Origin: Deltaproteobacteria bacterium
GTDB lineage: Bacteria; Desulfobacterota; JAENJC01
Direction: 5' to 3'
Assembly: GCA_016208525.1 (NCBI GenBank)
Contig: JACQYJ010000170.1
Span: 1 to 7,675 of the forward strand
Length of the DNA stretch: 7,675 nt
The position numbers were made by a program, and so were the translations under genes. Under the pieces are notes generated by a model. The model saw nothing but the letters and a program-made list of their open reading frames with translations. It searched no databases and had not been told where the DNA came from. Below are positions 4,955 to 7,675 of the stretch, in pieces. Position 1 is the first letter of the stretch. Every line of letters begins with the position of its first letter.

Positions 4955-5932
4955 ATGGATATAAATAATATTGTAAGCCTTATAAAAGATGATCTTGTGC
5001 AAGTCGAGGCCGACCTGAAGAAAAACCTCAGTTGCGATGTATCTCTTATATCCAGGGTGGGAGAATATGTGCTGATGAGCGGGGGGAAAAGGCTCAGACC
5101 GGTACTTCTTCTCCTTTCCTCCGGATTATGCGGTTACAGCGGAAACAGACATATCCCATTGGCAAGCGTGATGGAGTTTATACATACCGCAACCCTCCTC
5201 CATGATGATGTTGTCGATAACGCCGTGATCAGGAGAGGCAACACTTCTGCAAATTCATTGTGGGGCAATGAGGCCAGCGTCCTTATAGGCGACTATATGT
5301 ATGCGAAGTCGTTTTCCGTCATGATCGAGGACGGAGATATCAGGATACTCAACCTCCTCTCCAGGGCAACTACCAGAATGGCTGAGGGAGAGGTTCTGCA
5401 GTTGGTAAAGGCCAATGACATTGAAGCCACCGAAGAGGATTATATAAACATAATAACCATGAAGAGCGCTGTTCTTTTTTCTGCCTCATGCCAGACCGGG
5501 GCGATCCTGGCGAATGTTCCCAAAGAGGAGGAGAAGGCCCTCTCATCTTTCGGGATAAACCTGGGAATTGCATTCCAGCTCATTGATGATTCCCTCGACT
5601 ATACATCCCAGAACGAGGGTTTTGGCAAGGCAATCGGGGCCGACCTGCAGGAGGGGAAGATGACCCTTCCCCTGATACAGATGCTGAAAAAAGCAGAAAG
5701 CTCAGAGAGGAAAGAAGTTATACGGCTGATGGAAAACGAGAAAGATATCAAGGACGCAGACCTCAAGAGGGTCATTGAGCTTATCAATAAATATCACGGA
5801 ATCGAATATACTATCAGCAGGGCCGAGGGGTATATCAGAGAGGCAAAGAAGGACCTCGAAATATTCAGGGACTCAGTGCACAGGCAGGCGCTATTAACCT
5901 TATGCGACTTTGTCCTGAACAGAGAAACTTAA
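4955..5932 (+). CDS. ispB: Long-chain trans-polyprenyl diphosphate synthase (octaprenyl-type)
   Basis: The enzyme extends farnesyl diphosphate with isopentenyl diphosphate units to make the side chain of a respiratory quinone. The 325 residues match IspB length (323 in E. coli). Landmarks are GGKRLRP (43-49), the first aspartate-rich motif DDVVD (84-88) in EFIHTATLLHDDVVD, MAEGEVLQL (142-150), a lysine in the TMKSA segment (about 170), and the second aspartate motif DDSLD (211-215) in FQLIDDSLDYT. The residue five places before the first motif is alanine, not a bulky aromatic. In this family that favours long products over farnesyl or geranylgeranyl. Heptaprenyl or nonaprenyl synthase is possible; chain length cannot be fixed from sequence. 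ATG 4955 has AGAGG 5 bases upstream. The gene is first in a rightward operon with mltG. Confidence 0.9.
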   Translation: MDINNIVSLIKDDLVQVEADLKKNLSCDVSLISRVGEYVLMSGGKRLRPVLLLLSSGLCGYSGNRHIPLASVMEFIHTATLLHDDVVDNAVIRRGNTSANSLWGNEASVLIGDYMYAKSFSVMIEDGDIRILNLLSRATTRMAEGEVLQLVKANDIEATEEDYINIITMKSAVLFSASCQTGAILANVPKEEEKALSSFGINLGIAFQLIDDSLDYTSQNEGFGKAIGADLQEGKMTLPLIQMLKKAESSERKEVIRLMENEKDIKDADLKRVIELINKYHGIEYTISRAEGYIREAKKDLEIFRDSVHRQALLTLCDFVLNRET

Positions 5933-5944
5933 TAAGTCACAGCT

Positions 5945-7033
5945 ATGAATATCAAAACCATTACCCGGCGCCTCCCCTTCATTATTGCCATTATTTCACC
6001 TATCGTAGTCACCCATTATTACATCAACCTGTTCATGCCGTCAGGGCAGGGCGCTGTCCCTGTTCTAATAGAGTTTGAACAGGACGCCGCTTTCCGGCAG
6101 ATTGCAAACAGCCTGAGCGAAAAGGGGCTGATAAAAGATAAAACCGCCTTTATCCTCCTGGCAAGACTAAGGGGGTCTACCAGATCAGCTCAGGCAGGGG
6201 AGTATGAGTTCAGCGCCTCCATGTCGCCTGCAAGAATACTTGAAAAGCTGGAAAAGGGTCTAGTTGTAAGGCATCTGGTAACTATCCCTGAGGGGTATAA
6301 TATCAGGGATATAGCCGACCTCCTCGAAAAGAGAGGACTATGTAAAAAAGAGAAGTTCCTGGCCAAGGCCTCTGATAAAGCCTTTTTAATCCCATTAGGT
6401 ATTGATGCCCCTACGGTTGAAGGTTTTCTATTTCCTGACACCTACAATATATACAAGGGGGAGACGGAAGGGGCAATGATAATAAATATGGTTTCACGGT
6501 TCAGGGAGGCGCTTACTGACGACCTCAAGAAGCGTGCCGTGGCTGCTGGGCTTTCAATTAACGATCTGTTAACCCTCGCATCTGTCGTGGAAAAGGAGAC
6601 AGGTCAGGCCTCAGAAAGACCCCGCATAGCAAGGGTTTTTTTGAACAGGCTGAAGAAGGGGATGATGCTTCAGAGCGACCCTACCGTCATATATGGGATA
6701 AAGGATTTTAACGGGAATCTTACAAAGAAAGACCTGCTCACAAAAACCCCTTACAATACATATCGTAGAAGAGGGCTTCCTGCCGGGCCTATCGCAAATC
6801 CCGGACTGGATTCAATAAAGGCCGTACTTTATCCCGAGCACGGTCCTTATCTATACTTCGTATCACAGAACGGAGGGACCCATTATTTCTCGAAGACCCT
6901 TTCGGAGCACAACAGGGCTGTTTATCAGTACCAGATAGCAGGCAGGAGAAATAATACAAAAAAACCACGGAGACACGGAGAACACGGAGATGATTACTCA
7001 AAAATAGATAAACGGGAAGAAAAATCCAAATGA
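5945..7033 (+). CDS. mltG: Endolytic murein transglycosylase MltG
   Basis: MltG is anchored in the inner membrane with its enzyme domain in the periplasm. It cuts nascent glycan strands and sets their length. A hydrophobic segment at about residues 11-31 follows an N-terminal basic stretch, as expected for a signal anchor. A LysM-like region comes next (VPVLIEFEQDAAFRQIANSL). The catalytic YceG domain shows IPEGYNIRDIADLL (114-127), EGFLFPDTYNI (159-169), LASVVEKETG (211-220) with the presumed catalytic glutamate at 216, and LQSDPTVIYGI (242-252) and GLPAGPIANPGLDSI. The normal domain ends around HNRAVYQYQIAG (322-333). The last roughly 25 residues (KKPRRHGEHGDDYSK...) are unusually polar and are encoded by a repeat that starts at 6965. 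The gene lies 12 bases after ispB with no clear ribosome site, so coupled translation is likely. Confidence 0.95.
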   Translation: MNIKTITRRLPFIIAIISPIVVTHYYINLFMPSGQGAVPVLIEFEQDAAFRQIANSLSEKGLIKDKTAFILLARLRGSTRSAQAGEYEFSASMSPARILEKLEKGLVVRHLVTIPEGYNIRDIADLLEKRGLCKKEKFLAKASDKAFLIPLGIDAPTVEGFLFPDTYNIYKGETEGAMIINMVSRFREALTDDLKKRAVAAGLSINDLLTLASVVEKETGQASERPRIARVFLNRLKKGMMLQSDPTVIYGIKDFNGNLTKKDLLTKTPYNTYRRRGLPAGPIANPGLDSIKAVLYPEHGPYLYFVSQNGGTHYFSKTLSEHNRAVYQYQIAGRRNNTKKPRRHGEHGDDYSKIDKREEKSK

Positions 7034-7141
7034 CAAATGAATGGCAAATGTCTAAATAGCAAAACCTTTGGGCTTTGACATTTGAACTTATCTGAGAAGT
7101 TTAATCTCCGTGAAACTCCGTGCCCTCTGTGTCTCTGTGGT
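6965..7141. repeat. Repeat segment bounded by inverted CACGGAG-type arrays
   Basis: The left array has three units (CCACGGAG 6965, ACACGGAG 6973, ACACGGAG 6982). The right array has four units in inverse orientation (CTCCGTG 7106, CTCCGTG 7116, CTCTGTG 7125, CTCTGTGG 7133). The arrays can pair, giving a MITE-like or long-hairpin layout of 177 bp. The left array lies within the 3' end of mltG. The right one ends about 20 bases before the U32 gene. Confidence 0.65.
7027..7084. repeat. CAAATGA direct repeats and a CAAATGTC/GACATTTG hairpin
   Basis: CAAATGA occurs at 7027 and 7034, and CAAATGT at 7045. CAAATGTC (7045-7052) is a perfect inverted repeat of GACATTTG (7077-7084) with 24 bases between. 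The mltG stop codon (7031-7033) lies in the first unit. The AAATGNC style is typical of dispersed intergenic repeats. The loop is AT-rich and no U-tract follows, so it is not a convincing terminator. Confidence 0.5.
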
Positions 7142-7161
7142 GAGTCGTTACCTTAATTGAA

Positions 7162-7675
7162 ATGGAAAACTATAAAATAAAGAAACCTGAACTTCTCGCC
7201 CCTGCCGGGGACCTGGAAAAATTGAAGACCGCTTTGCATTACGGCGCAGATGCTGTTTATCTGAGCGGAGATCGCTACGGTCTCAGGGCGGGCGCTGAAA
7301 ACTTTTCTATGGAGGAGATGGCCGCAGGGGTTGCGCTTGCCCATAAAAAAGGGGCCAGGGCATACCTTGCGCTGAACATATTTGCCCACAATGCTGATAT
7401 CAACTCCCTCCCCTCCTACCTCAGGGAGATAGAACCGATAGGAGTTGATGCCATAATTGCCTCTGACCCGGGGGTAATTGATTTAGTGAAAGAGGTCCTT
7501 CCTGGAACCGAACTACACCTGAGCACCCAGGCCAATACAACAAACTGGCGGAGTATAGCTTTCTGGAAGAAACAGGGGGTTTCAAGGGTTTGTGTTGCAA
7601 GGGAACTCTCTCTTGATGAGATAAGAGAGATCAGGGACAGGGTGGATGTGGAGATAGAGGCCTTTGTCCATGGAG
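7162..7675 (+). CDS. U32-family protein (RlhA/TrhP-like RNA hydroxylation type), 5' part only
   Basis: 171 codons are open from ATG 7162 to the right edge. The start KKPELLAPAGDLEKLKTALH (8-27) and AVYLSG..YGLRAGAENFSM (31-50) are the hallmark N-terminus of the U32 'peptidase' family. LHLSTQANTTN (118-128) and EIEAFVHG (164-171) agree, the latter leading into the cysteine region that follows in complete members. Characterised relatives RlhA and TrhP carry out prephenate-dependent hydroxylation of 23S rRNA or tRNA, and others (UbiU/UbiV) serve oxygen-independent quinone synthesis. The visible part cannot choose between them. The ubiquinone-type option would fit the ispB neighbour, but the first residues look like the general RlhA/TrhP branch. 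No good ribosome site precedes the ATG. The gene is the third on this strand after the repeat segment. Confidence 0.88.
   Translation, partial: MENYKIKKPELLAPAGDLEKLKTALHYGADAVYLSGDRYGLRAGAENFSMEEMAAGVALAHKKGARAYLALNIFAHNADINSLPSYLREIEPIGVDAIIASDPGVIDLVKEVLPGTELHLSTQANTTNWRSIAFWKKQGVSRVCVARELSLDEIREIRDRVDVEIEAFVHG

Noticed and set aside
7075..7105. Promoter TTGACA ... TTTAAT for the U32 gene
   Set aside because: The spacing is 19 bases and the TTGACA lies in the CAAATGTC/GACATTTG repeat, so the match may be incidental.
6965..7141. CRISPR array
   Set aside because: The units are only 7-9 bases, spacers are absent or 0-3 bases, and the two arrays are inverted.

Overview
The window reads as chromosome from a mid-GC, probably anaerobic environmental bacterium. 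Gene content and the style of the dispersed repeats recall Nitrospirota or Thermodesulfobacteriota-like genomes, but the lineage is a guess. It has a leftward half and a rightward half, meeting in a divergent promoter region near 4744-4954.

Leftward (minus strand), from the left edge: (i) positions 1-2109 are a defence-type block. A DUF4258 protein (toxin-like) and a YgiT-type zinc-finger protein (antitoxin-like) are translationally coupled. They are followed by the first 499 codons of a large fused restriction nuclease/N6-adenine methyltransferase that runs off the window. A near-consensus promoter drives DUF4258 and places the predicted transcription start almost on the ATG. (ii) Positions 2188-4743 are a thiazole (vitamin B1) operon, transcribed thiH, thiS, thiG. 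ThiH would make dehydroglycine from tyrosine, ThiS would carry the sulfur, and ThiG would close the thiazole ring. The thiH gene is odd in three ways. It has the HydG-type architecture with a C-terminal CX2CX22C cluster domain. That domain is separated from the catalytic core by an in-frame TAG. It also carries a 60-bp palindromic repeat inserted in frame as 20 extra codons. Two more copies of the same repeat sit in tandem between thiS and thiG.

The divergent gap holds a minus-strand promoter followed at once by an intrinsic-terminator-like hairpin, a CTTTGCG direct repeat, and a plus-strand promoter.

Rightward (plus strand): a long-chain polyprenyl diphosphate synthase (ispB-like), the peptidoglycan lytic transglycosylase mltG 12 bases later, and the first 171 codons of a U32-family protein. 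Between mltG and the U32 gene lies a repeat segment bounded by inverted CACGGAG-type arrays. Its left end has become the C-terminal tail of MltG.

The most interesting material is the palindromic repeat family that invades genes in frame, and the amber-split HydG-like ThiH. No CRISPR array, tRNA, rRNA, transposase gene or TPP riboswitch is visible.
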